This document shows, one piece after another, positions 9,488 to 21,460 of a stretch of 64,000 nucleotides of DNA. The translations under genes were made by a program, and so were the position numbers. How positions within the stretch are numbered: position 1 is the stretch's first letter; every line of letters begins with the position of its first letter. Source of the stretch: Pinus tabuliformis (taxonomy: Eukaryota > Streptophyta > Pinopsida > Pinales > Pinaceae); the NCBI GenBank assembly GCA_031772625.1, contig CM062818.1:1276630277-1276694276 (forward strand). The letters run 5' to 3'. The notes below the pieces were generated by a model. The model saw only the letters and a program-made list of their open reading frames with translations, ran no database searches and was not told the DNA's origin.

Positions 9488-12400
9488 TTAGGCTAATGGA
9501 GGAGAAGAATTCTTCTCCACCAGCCTTATTTCAGAATCGCCTTGGAACAACTTAACAAACTCCTCTTTTGAGAGTGGCTTGTGGTAAACTTTCAACCGGT
9601 GGCCATTCACAATAAAGGGAGTTTGAAGTTCATCAATAGTCTTCACTCTAACTGCTCCATTATTAAAGACTTCATCAATCTCATATGGCCCAAGCCAATG
9701 AGTTTGAAATTTTCCCTTGAAGTCCTTAAATTTGGAATCAAACAAGAGTGCCCAATCACCCTTTTGAAACTTCTTTTCTTTGATATGTCAATCATGCCAT
9801 TTGATTCTTTGGTGCTGAACTAGATCGGTCCTTAGAATTGCATCTTGTCTCATTTCATCTAGTTCATTTAACTGGTTCATTCTGTGCTTCTGGGCTTCTG
9901 ATAAGCTCATCCCCAATTGAATTGCTGTCTTGAAGGTCTTGATTTGGAACTCAATGGGGAACAGGACTTCCTTCCCATAAACAAGTTCATAGGGAGAATG
10001 TCCTGTGGTGTTCCTCCATGTAGTTCTATAGGCCCATAAGGCCTCAGGAAGCCTTTCTGCCCAATCTCTTCTATGAAGATGAACAGTCTTTGTGATGATG
10101 CTTTCAAGAACTTTATTTGTAGATTCTACTTGACCATTTGCTTGCGGATGGTAAGGAGTAGATGTTCTATGCTTGATCTTATACTCCTCCATCAGCTTCT
10201 CCATCATCCTTGATGTAAATTGGCTCCCCTGATCTGTTACAATTTCTCTTGGGACACCAAAACGAGTGAAAATATCCTCAAAAAGAAATTGAACAACTGA
10301 ATTTTCAGTAGCAGAAGTCAATGATTTAGCTTCTACCCACTTAGTAACATAATCAGTACAAACCAATATATATCTCTTTTGCTTGGATGGCGGATTAATT
10401 GGTCCAACAAAATCTAGAGCCCATTTCTCGAAGGGTTCGATGCATACCTATGGCTGTAGTGGCATTTCATTTGAAAGAGTTGGTCTCCCAACTCTCTGAC
10501 AACTGTCACACCTTCTAACATATTGCTTTGCATCCTTAAAGAGAGAAGGCCAATAATATCCTAAAGAAAGGATTTTATAGGCTGTCCTCTTATCAGCAAA
10601 GTGTCCGCCACAAGGTTCGTCATGACATGCCTTAAGGATGTCAGGCATTTCATCCTCCCGTACACATCTTCTGATCATACAATCTGGCCCTGTTTTGAAC
10701 AATTCATTAGAAATCCAAGAATAATGTGAACTCTCCTGAATGATTTTCCTTTTCTCATTAGGAAATAAATGTAAAGGTAGCTTTCCAGTAACTAAATAAT
10801 TAGCAATATCAGCATACCAAGGAGTTTTGGTAGTTACTGCAAATAAATACTCATCTGGAAATTTATCCTCTACAGGAGAATCCTCATTAGTGTTTTGAAT
10901 TCTAGACAAGAAATCAACTACTGTGTTCTGTTTACCTGGTCGATCTAACACAGTTATGTTGAATTCTTGTAAAAGCAAAAGCCATCTTGTAACTCTACCA
11001 TTAGTGACTGGTTTGTTCATGAGGTATCTAATGGCAGAGTGATCAGTGTGGACAAAGGTTTCATAACCGGTTATATAATGTCTAAACTTGTTTATCGCAT
11101 GAACAACGGCTAGAAATTCCTTTTCAGTAACAGTGTAATTTAACTCAGTGGGAGTCAAATTCTTACTTGTGTAATAAATGGCATAAGGGATCAAATCCTT
11201 TTGTCCCAAAACAGCTCCTAAAGCTGTATCTGAAGCATCAGTAGAAATGTGGAAAGGGAGTTTCCAATTTGGACCCCTTAGAATGGGTGCTTCAAATATT
11301 CTAGTCTTTAAAGCTTCAAAGGCAGATTGACATTCAGGATCCCACTTAAATTCACAATCTTTAGTAAGTAGTTTGAAAAGAGGGGATGCTATCTTAGTGA
11401 AGTTTTCAATAAATCTTCTGTAATAACCAGTAAACCCAAGAAAACTTCTAACATCTCTTTGGCAATTTGGAACAGGTAACTTAGAGATGACTTCAAATTT
11501 AGATCTATCAACTTTGATTCCATCTCCTGAAATATGATGTCCTAAAACAATCCCTTCAGTAAACATCATAAAACACTTTTCATGACTTAAAGAAAGATTT
11601 GTTTCCTTACATCTTACTAGTACTTTTTCCAAATTTGCCAAAGCTTCTTCAAATGTATTACCATAAACTGTGAAATCGTCCATGTATACCTCTACACAAT
11701 CATGAATCAGATCTGAGAAGATTCCTAGTACAGCCCTTTGAAATGTAGCGGGTGCATTGCACAATCCAAAAGGGAGTACTCGGTAGGCAAAAGTTCCCCA
11801 AGGACAAGTAAAGGTGGTTTTGTCTTGATCTTCAGGTGCTACCTGAATCTGATTGTAACCACTAAAACCATCCAAGAATGAGAAATACTTTTTACCTGCT
11901 AAAGTGTCTAGTACCTGATCAATAAAAGGTAGAGGTAAATGATCCTTTAAGGTTGCCTTGTTCAATTCTCGATAATCAATGCAAACTCTCCATTTACCAT
12001 TCTTTTTGGGCACTATAACCAAGGGAGAAACCCATTTGGATTCATCCGTCTTTGTGGCTGCCTAATAGGTCTGCTGTTTTCTTCAATATAAATGTGATGA
12101 ATACAAGTCTTAGGGTCGATTCCTTTCATGTCAGTGTATTCCCATGCAAAGGCAGTGGAATGTTCTTGCAATAGTTTAGTTAATTCTTCTTGTTGTAATC
12201 TTTCCAAGTTCTTGTTAATGTTCAATGTTTTTCCTGGAAAGATTTCAACTGTAGAACTACCAAACTCTTCCATTGAGAAGAGATACATCTGTCTAGAGGA
12301 GAGATATTCAATGTCTGCATCTAACTGAAACTGTGTAGAGTCATATTCTAAAGGTGTCTCAAAATTTTCTAATGTATTTAGAATTTGACTGTCCTCACTA

Positions 12401-12637
12401 ATCTCAGAGATGGTTAGAACAGGTTGAAGAGTATCCTCATCATCGACCCACTCATCTTCTCTTATTTCTGTTATTGCCTTTGCAGGAGGATACAAGTTGA
12501 ATTTCTTGGTAGAATTACCATCTAATATATACATGTCTCCAGACCTACAACTTATGAAAGCATCAGCTGTGGCCAGCCAAGGTCTTCCTAAAATAAGAGG
12601 ATGTCCTCCTAGATTGTTCTTGGGAGTTAAAATCATA
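9488..12637 (-). pseudogene. Athila-like pol, copy B (5'-truncated, broken)
   Basis: It begins inside the protease at 12637, where similarity to copy A stops abruptly (matching A position 1978). It then runs through RT (YMDD near 11675-11686), RNase H, an integrase HHCC module (HDEPCGGHF...CDSCQ), the integrase core (DFVGPI, TDQGSQF, NGQVE; the last Asp and Glu are 35 residues apart) and a GPY/F-type tail (LGPYEIDEV). Lesions: a 76-bp deletion at 12035/12036 with two-base microhomology that shifts the frame, TAG at 10448-10450, and TGA at 9788-9790 where CGA (Arg) is likely. Gag, the 5' LTR and the protease start are missing. It supplies the integrase sequence that copy A loses at the window edge. 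Confidence 0.9.
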
Positions 12638-13450
12638 CCCTCATATTGACCTTAAGATAAGGGAGGCAAATGATATGGTTTTTATTAACATATGAAACTA
12701 TTTCTTAAATTCTCTTGCAATGAGAACAATAGTGATGCTTTATTCAAAGGCCATTGATTGGATTGTCTCCCATGACCATATAGAAGATATAACCATACTA
12801 AATGAAGAAGGTAAATGCATAGGTTCCTACTTGGCATCTAAGATGGGAAGATACTATAAGGTATTGCAACATGAGGTGTATATGGATAATATTTATTTTA
12901 ATATTTTAATGAGAAACATGATACAAATAATTATTCTTTCTAGCTGGTAGGTTGAAGACACAAGGTTTTTTCTATAAATTTGGTAGCGTAAATTCCATTC
13001 ATAATTTTAATGAACCCTATGATGAGAATCACTTCATAATTTCAAGGATGCTTGTGGTTACTGTTAGTCACTTGGCCAATTGGGTTTCTATTCTTTCACA
13101 TTCCTTAAATGGAGTGATTAAAAGGGTGCAAAAAACAAAAGCCAAATTAGTGACGTTTCCTATAAGCTATATGTCTTCCTAGCTCATAGATGTAATCTAC
13201 ACTACAATTTTTTCACAAGAGTAAACCTAACTAGACATATCTCAAAGCCCCTCAATATATATTGTCAAGTACTTAAGGAGAATAAGAGACATTATAAAAA
13301 AATTTGTGATCAATCCTCCCCCTGGTGAGTGGTAGCATTGCTGATATTTCATATGGTTTAAAAGAAGTTGACCCCAAAAGGAATATGGATCAGTTGCTTT
13401 AGGGTCCTATCCCAGTGATGAGGATAAAATTTGATGAGGTCTTAGGCGTT
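12638..13450 (+). pseudogene. Decayed ORF of unknown, probably transposon origin
   Basis: Two adjoining frames (12720-12950 and 12952-13182) read as one interrupted protein: AIDWIVSHDHIEDITILNEE, then SYLASKMGRYYKV, then after a stop a VEDTRFFYKFG-like segment and HLANWVSILSHSLNGVI. Protein-like text on both sides of one shift suggests a broken gene. The style recalls the uncharacterised plant-repeat proteins often carried near gag, but I cannot name the family. It starts right at the truncation point of pol copy B, so it may be the DNA that the truncated element recombined with. Confidence 0.35.
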
Positions 13451-16400
13451 TTACTCTTGAAAATCACAACTCAAGTATAAATTTAAAATGTCATATTTCT
13501 TTCCGAATATGAATTGAGGCACAAACCTTTGAATAGATCTAGGATCCATCATGAATAACTCATATTTATAGAGGATATTATCACCAAATTCGTCCACAAA
13601 ATGCAAATATATATTAATTCACCTCATCTAATTATCAATAGAGTACACAAACAATTTCATCAATGTTAACCCACTGGGCTAACAAGCCAAACATTTAGTC
13701 TTCATGAGGCACATCAGCGCAAGGAAACTCCTGTCACACACCCTCAGCCATTGAAAATTTGTATCTTCAGGCTCAACTAAATTAAGTGTAAGTCCACTCA
13801 TCAAACCACTAATCTATTTTTCCCTTAGAATATTAGAGTGTTGAGCCAAAATGCAAGCAATTCAACATAATTTGCATCAAGTATTAGGAATATATATTTG
13901 TAGTAGAAAAAAAAATCAAACATCTTTTCCTTTGTATATAGGTGTAGGGATGCTTATCACATGTTAGCATTAGAGTCTCCTTATATTCTCCTAATCTAGT
14001 GACCAGGTCAATTACAAATCAACCACCCATTTTCTGCATATGGATATTCAAATATTAGGAATAAAATATTTGGAATGTTTCCAATAGCTCACCTAGTTGA
14101 TACAGGGTAAGCTCCATGGAGTATACAACCCTCCCTATGATGATCAAGGGCCTAAGTTGACCCCCATACTATATACTAAGGAATATCTTACAATACAATG
14201 CTAGATATTTTATGAATACTATAACCCACTTAGTCTTCTTATAAAACCTAAGATTCTAATTGTGAGGCCAATCACCAACCCAACATGTGGGATTTAAGTG
14301 GAATTTTTCATAAACTCTCTTCTATGACTTAGTTTATTCATCAAATAACCAAACACGACATGTAACATCATAATAGATAATATACCACATACATTTACAA
14401 CTAAAGACCAATAAATTAAAAAACCTATGTTTTCCCTCACTATTGAAGAATACAAAGAACACTCTAATGCTCTTTATATAATGAGATACTTGTAATAATA
14501 ATAACAAAAAAATATCAATTTAACATTTATTTCTTGTTGCAACTAAAGATCTACCCCTCTTGCAACAACCCCAATGACGTCGTCAGTACACAACCAGGTC
14601 TCCAATGAGAGCTATAGAGGCCATAAGAACCGAAGGAGAAGAAGAAACAATTGATGAAGTCATTTCTGAATTATATTCAAAAGTGAAGAAAAAAAAAAGA
14701 AATGATTTACTAGCTAAATTGTTAGAAACATCATGTACTATGTTATAAAAACATATTTTGATCATAAAATTTATTGAGATTAGTGTTTTATGTCTATGAT
14801 TAATGAATGAATGAATGAATTTTATAGGTTAATGAAAGATTGCTATATATTTCTTTATGTACAAAACCACATATGTTTCTTTATGATTTTTTTGTTTTGG
14901 TAGTGTCTATGCATGAATCCTAATTTTTTGATTTCAACTATTTTCTAGTAGATAGATTGGGTGTCGGGGAATTGAGATTTATGTGAGGGGGGTCAGGGGT
15001 GGGGGGAGGAGGGGGAGGGAGGGGCCATAAGAGCTTCCATATTTATGTGGTTGGCCCAATTCAATAAAGATTAAATTAGGATTTGGATAATCTTGGAGAA
15101 AACCAACCTCAATCCAACAAAGAAATAATAAATTCAATGTTGTCAAGTTCGTTGTTGCTTCATCAAATCAAGGGATGATTACTCCAAGATTAGACTCCTC
15201 TGATAAATTATTCTTGATGCTTTTTTATCTACCTTTAACTCAATTTATGTGAATTGCAAGTATTTTTATTCTCAGTTTATCTATTGTTATCCCAAGTTTG
15301 ACATCAAATTAGTTGAGTTGGAGCTTTACTGGTGCATTTCATGTATGATATATAAATCATGTTAGAATTTTATTGTTTGTTCATCTAACTTGTTCATATG
15401 AGTCTTCTACCTTGATTACATTCTCTTGTTTGATATAGTTGGTAACCTTTTCTATATTGATATTTGGAGTCATGCTCCTTGTAAAATTGCATTTAGGAGA
15501 AAAGCTCACATTGAGAGAAGACATTCTTTTCTTGAATCTTGGTATTTTTATTCTTGGCATGAAAAATTGATTTTTTGGATCTAGTACTTCTTCTTGAACA
15601 CATGTTCTAAGTTCAACCCTAACTACTCTGGTTATGAATAGTTATGCGTTCTTGAATCAACGTGACTTTACTCCTTCGTCACATAATCTAGGATTTTTTT
15701 TAGCGGAAACATGAATTTAGGCCTAGCTCTAGGGTTTTATCAACAAAATATAGGGATTTATTGCCAAGATTTATAGACTGCTAGGGTTTAAAAACCTTAG
15801 ACTTCCAATTTTTATATAACCTTTGTCATATGCAATTTTTCTTTCCAAAATTCAAATTCCTAAAACCATAAAATTTGTATGTGGTGAAATCAATGGATGT
15901 ATCAAGGTTAATAGTACATTATAGCTTTTGTAGGGCATCATATCTCAAATGAAAACATATGTAGGTCATCTTAAAAGGTTTATGTCATCAATACAACATC
16001 CTACTTCTAAACACATACTGAAACACGATGGAACGTTTCCAAAATAAACATAGGTCCCAAAACTTCAATCTAATGTATAACACTTCAGTTTGCCAGATTA
16101 TTTTGACATAGGTATGAGAATTTCACATAGTTCATCACTGACATGTTTGATTAAATTTCCTGGGAGGTTACCCAAGATACATTTTGAGAAAGAGGCTTCC
16201 TTCAAGCCTTATCGAGTTATGGATTAGTTGTAGCTCCAAAAACTTCAAATAATCATGTAAAATTGTATTGTGTCTCATATAATATTATTATGATCAGTAC
16301 AAATAAAGGCATATTTTGACAAATACCGTTGCTTAGGTATTTTCATAGTACTACAACATGTGGTATTGGTATTAGTATTCTAGAGACTTTAGATCTCTGC

Positions 16401-18455
16401 TTCTTCAATACATACTCAAAGAATATCCTTCTTGAAATACGACTTACATGCTACCATGTCTTCTTATGTGAGAAGTAGTAACCTTGCAACAGTTTCCTAC
16501 AATACATGAGTATTTCAATACATACCTATCAGGTCATATAATTTGTCATGTGATAATGTTGATGGGACAAAAAATCCAAACCATAAAAAAGTGCCATGTG
16601 GTTCCACTCTTCTGTATATGTGATAAGGTTGTTTTCAAGGAATGTTTCATTTGCTTATTTATTGACAATCAAAACCTCCTTGTCATGTATGGTTGTTGAA
16701 CTTAATATGAACATTCTTTCAATCTTGTACAAACATGATTGAATGAGACCCTTTGTCTAGATACTAAGTCCCAAACCAATACTGCATATTCCTTAATTAG
16801 ATCTGACCCATGCAATAGAGTTGTTAGTAAGATTCCTTGAATAAACTTTGAACTTGATATTAATCTCAGAAGAACTTGTATAAGATAAGAGTGTGACTTC
16901 TTATCTTCAGTTTTCCATAAAGTTCATTTGTATAGATTACCTCAAGTTTTGCTCCACTCTTGGATTCACATCATAATATTATCAAATTTTAGAAGAATTG
17001 GGTATCCTCTTCTGTATCCTTCAAGAAGCCAAATATTCTCGACACTTAGCTATCCAAATTCAAGGCTTATGATGTCATTGACACTTGAAATGTCTAAATG
17101 AATTTCATACTCTAAATCAATATCTAACATTTTTCGCAAGTGCTATTGAAGATTTGATCAATCTTCAAAACTTTGATATCAAACTTTTTAATCAGACCTA
17201 AACTAGGTATTCATTGGTAGAGCTATTTAGCAAGTGATCATTTCCTATAGGTGAAGGATGTTGTTCAAGAAAATGTAACCATTGCGATTAAACAAAACCA
17301 TTCCCAGGTTTGTCTACTTGTAGTTTGATCCTTACCATCTAAAAATCTTGGACTTCAAAGATTGTGGTTCCAACATAAGAACCATGGGCCTCTTTGCAGT
17401 TATAATGAAAAATTCCAAGCATTGTCTTCTCAAATCACATATGTATTTCCTTTATTACATCCATACTCACTATCATAACACAGAGATTGAGTTATAATCG
17501 ATAAAAAACTTTTTCCTTCGAACTATATGATCTTGTTAACAAAGTTGCGATATAAACATAAAAATAACTAACACAAAGAAAGGATGAAAATGTTACTAAA
17601 ATTAATGATTACAGTAAAATACCATAATAGTCAATATCGAGTATGGTTGGGGTCATTAACTCCCACACACCTGGCATTCCCATATATCACGACAATCATT
17701 GATCTGCATCACTCACAGCCGATGGATCATATATCTCGTGGAAAGGCGTTATAAAAGTCTCATCTTCTCACCCGACGTGACACATATATTCTTGGACGGA
17801 ATGAGTGTGGGTCGTTAGATCACGTTAGGAGTTAAAATCACATTGAAATAAATGTGAGTTCAAGGGTGATGCACCTTATCAGCCATATGATTGAAGGATT
17901 TATAGTCGCTTGATGATATTGAGCCCAAGGGTCACACGAATACAACATTTAGCGATTCTCCAACGTAAATCCCTAGCCGCCATATTGGGGGGCCCAAGAC
18001 ATGTACTTGGTAACTCACAAGGAGAATATCAATTTAAGTCCAAGATTGGTATGACTATATCAACTTTAAAGTGTATTTAAGCTATGGCATGTCCATTGAT
18101 TCCAAAGACAAGACGAAGCGATGGGCTATCTATGCTCCATATTGTTTTTAAATGTATACACAAAGTTAAAATGAAGGTTATATTCACTAACATTTGTGAG
18201 AGGAGTGGGAAAATGAAAAAGAAACAAAACCAAATATATGAGCGATAAAATTCGCGATAGAATTCACCCAAGCAAAATCTATTTGAACCTTTTATTCAAG
18301 AATTCTATAAATGGACAATAATATCATATTTTGGCCCTTATATTTTTCTACAGCATTACATGTTTTCTAACTATTCTCTCTAAGCATTTTGTATTGGTCA
18401 TTACAATTCTTTACGCCATTTCATTTTTCATAACTATTCTATCTAAGTATTATGT
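13451..18455. other. AT-rich intergenic DNA
   Basis: No supported gene. Short open frames have no recognisable domains. It contains a short (aatg)n run near 14802-14820, an adenine tract near 14688, and the G-rich run listed separately. Confidence 0.6.
14987..15024 (+). other. G-rich run, possible G-quadruplex
   Basis: Several runs of three to six G (gggggg, gggg, ggggggg, ggagg, ggggg, ggg, gggg) separated by short spacers in 38 bases inside AT-rich DNA. This fits the G3+N1-7 quadruplex pattern on the plus strand. No gene lies nearby. Confidence 0.6.
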
Positions 18456-18690
18456 ATTTCACTTGGTTCGAGCATGGTTTATAAAATTTGTTAGAAATGG
18501 TAGATCCATTGGGAGTTTAGGAAGTCAAATAAGGTGCATTCCATTAGATTATTATTATAAGGAAATGATTTAAGTGTTTCACTTGGTTCGAGGATGGTTT
18601 ATAGAATTTGTTAGAATAGGTAGATCCATTGGGAGTTTAGGATGTCAAATAAGGTGCATTCCATTAGATTAAGGAAATGGTCTACGTTGT
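18456..18690. repeat. 120-bp tandem duplication
   Basis: The segment from ttcacttggttcgag at 18457 recurs at 18577 with a few substitutions and a short deletion near the end. The flank at 18361-18455 has a looser repeat (aactattct-ctaag-att). Confidence 0.8.
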
Positions 18691-18879
18691 AAGTTTGTTT
18701 TTGAAATATATCAAAGAAATATTTTGTTACTTGGGTTGCACTACTTGTCCAAATACTAATCTTTGAATCCTAGTTGTAGTTAACCTTACTATAGAAAGAA
18801 TAATAAAAATTGAGATCCCCTCTATGAATAACAATTTTTTTTAATACTCCATGACCAGTCTGATTTCTTACGCCAAACC

Positions 18880-19530
18880 CATCCGATACACAGATGGGCC
18901 ACCAGATACACCCCTATCAACTATCAGATTTTAGACACCATAAGATCCCATGGGGTCGTCGGATGTATAGTGTGGCCGTCGGATGCACAACGACAACCAT
19001 CGAATTTCTGACACCATAAGGTCGAAACTGGTCATTGGATGTACAACGACAATGTCAAAAATCTGACTCAGAAACCTTGGAAGCCCCTAGTTGGATGTGC
19101 AACTTGGCCTTCAGTTTACTTTCGGATTCTACATCGTCGGATTCTTATCATTGAATTTATAGACTCTCGTGCAGAATTCCATTTGATATCAAACTTCTGA
19201 GGCGCCAGATACTCGACAGATTATTCATCTCCTATTTGTTGATTATCCGACCAGAGGCTGGCAGATTTCCCGTCGACTATTCGACGCCATAATTTTAGAT
19301 TCTTATTATCGAATTTGTGGACTCCTGACGGGATGCCATCGGATATTCGACGGACTTAGCATCAAATACTTGACATAGTATTCATCTCCTGTCCGTCGTT
19401 TATCCGATTAGCGACCATTTCTCCCGTTAATTATTCGACTGAGTTCCACCAACGTGCCTAGAAAACGAGGCTCGTCGGAGTGATGACACAATTCTGTCGA
19501 ACCTCCAACACAAGATTGTCGAATTTCAAC
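18880..19530. repeat. CpG-containing word-rich block with a degenerate 158-bp dimer
   Basis: Words such as gtcggat, tccgac and attcgac recur many times, unlike the flanking DNA. A unit beginning gattcttat at about 19139 recurs from about 19297, and attcatctcct at 19221 recurs at 19380, giving two degenerate copies about 158 bp long. A shorter internal repeat (gacaccataag with gtcggatg or attggatg, then acaacgacaa) lies at about 18930-19060. No ORF. Origin unknown; an old LTR or satellite remnant is possible. Confidence 0.6.
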
Positions 19531-19689
19531 AAACTATGCAGTAATTTCTCTAACTAGTTAGTCTGTCTTAATTATTCAAGTTCACTATCTAAAATTAGTT
19601 ACATTTAGATAATTCTTCTCTAAATATTTAGAACAAATTATCAATATATTTTTCTAAAAACAAATATGAATAAATGAAGCATCATTTTC

Positions 19690-20240
19690 CATATTAATCA
19701 TTTTTTTATTGATAATTATATTGGTTAATTATCTTATTGTGGCATTGTTCTCTCAGAATTTTTCAAATTTCTCTTATAAACATGCCAGTGGCTTTGTCTT
19801 CCATGATTATGCAGGAGAATGAAGTTCAGAATATCTATGGACAATGCCATTGTTGTATTTATATGTTTAATAATTATATGTGGAAGTTACATGATTACTA
19901 TTTTGCTGATAACAATATTGGCAGTGTCTATTATTAACCTCCTCACCTTGGGTTCGAAACCGTTGACATGGAAAAAGTTGTCAAAGTTGTCACACAACTA
20001 TGTTGTAATAGATGTTGATATATTCGAGCTTCCTGCATGAGTCCCACCCCTCCGAAAAAACAATATTAAGAAGAACAAAAATGGTAGTGGTTATAACCAG
20101 GATAAGGCCAAAACCGCACCTTTGTACCAGTACTACTCGTAGCATTCAAAATAGTCATCTAATCGACATATCCCATCCCTATCACTTTTTGTTGGTAGAT
20201 GTCTATGCAGATTTTTCCATTCTTGAAACGTTTGAATAAC
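19690..20240 (+). other. Short unrecognised ORF-like segment, copy 1
   Basis: Contains overlapping short frames, one with a hydrophobic stretch (IVVFICLIIICGSYMITILL) that could be a membrane anchor, followed by a break. The equivalent in copy 2 (about 32440-32890) differs by frame-changing indels, so neither copy looks maintained. I cannot assign a family; it may be a captured exon or chance. Confidence 0.2.
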
Positions 20241-21460
20241 AAAACATAATCAAACAAAGATAATTGCTGAATCGACCATTGGAGATTGTTTTGTGTTGCT
20301 CAAGCTATTAGTTCTTGCAAGCTTCATAATGGCTTGAGCGTGCTGAGAGAAGCCAACAGCTAATTTTATTTTTATTGTTATTTTTAATTACATAAATGGT
20401 TGTTAATGTATTGGATTAAATTTATTGCTCTTAAGAAATAATTACCAGCACATTGTAAAGACTCATCGCTCAGTTACAAATAATAGTGAATTCAGCTGTG
20501 GACTATTGTCTTGTTGAATAGCTACAACATATCGGTTGAAATTAGTGAAAAAACAAAAGGTTAGCTTTATCCAACATTGAACATCTCTGGAATAATTATG
20601 AGAAGAAAACAAATGTAAATAATTTTAATTTATTAAATTTTTATTATTATTGTAAACTGTAAAGTTGGAGAGTTTTCTCTCATTTTTTAGTTAAAATTGT
20701 TTAAAATGTAGGGATTTGTTGGATTCAAAAGTTTGAATTGTGAACTCTCCACAATCCTAGTTTCTTAGTTGTTTTTCAGGGTACTAAATTTATATATGAA
20801 GTCAAAAACCTATTTTAAACAATAAAAATGAAGATTTGACAAAAAATAATTTAGCTGGTCCAAATCTCAAAAAAGTCTATAACATAAGCTATCTGTTAAA
20901 CTTTTTGAATGGTTTTATGACATCTTTTCTCTGTTAAACTTGTGATTTGCTAGAATCACAAATTTGAGTTATCAATTCTCCATAATCTTAGTGCCTTACA
21001 GTTTTGTTTTTCAAAGATTCATATATACAAAAAAAACCTTATATAAAAATTATCATATATAAATATTTTGATGTTTATTATAAATTAATATATATCTAAC
21101 TTTACCAATTATATAATTTATATTACTGAATTAATAAAATACAACTTTCAAAACATTAGATATTGCCAATTAATCTTACTATACACATCTCACCACAAAA
21201 ATATGAGTACTATGAATTAGCCTTACTATGCACATCTCACGACATATTAGATTTGGGATGGAAGACACGTTGTTGTTTTTTTCTTAAACATTTGCATGAT
21301 CGATACATCTTAAATACCTCCCCAAAAAAAACTGACATAACGATGAGGTAAGAATAGGGAATTTTATCAGAAAAAATGACTTTAGCAAGAAAAATGGGTA
21401 GACACCTTGTCGGAATTCGATAGGGATATTTGAATTTAGCAAAAGGCCGTTTTGGTCAGT
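20161..21460. other. 1.3-kb segment present only in copy 1
   Basis: Copy 2 joins directly from atagtcatct (32891) to gtggacacac (32893), while copy 1 has about 1300 bases between these words. No terminal inverted repeats, target-site duplication or ORF can be seen. It contains a degenerate repeat (about 20690-20815 and 20935-21040). Deletion from copy 2 is more likely than insertion into copy 1. Confidence 0.7.

Noticed and set aside
20161-21460. Transposon insertion in copy 1
   Set aside because: No inverted repeats, target duplication or coding capacity seen; deletion from copy 2 is simpler.
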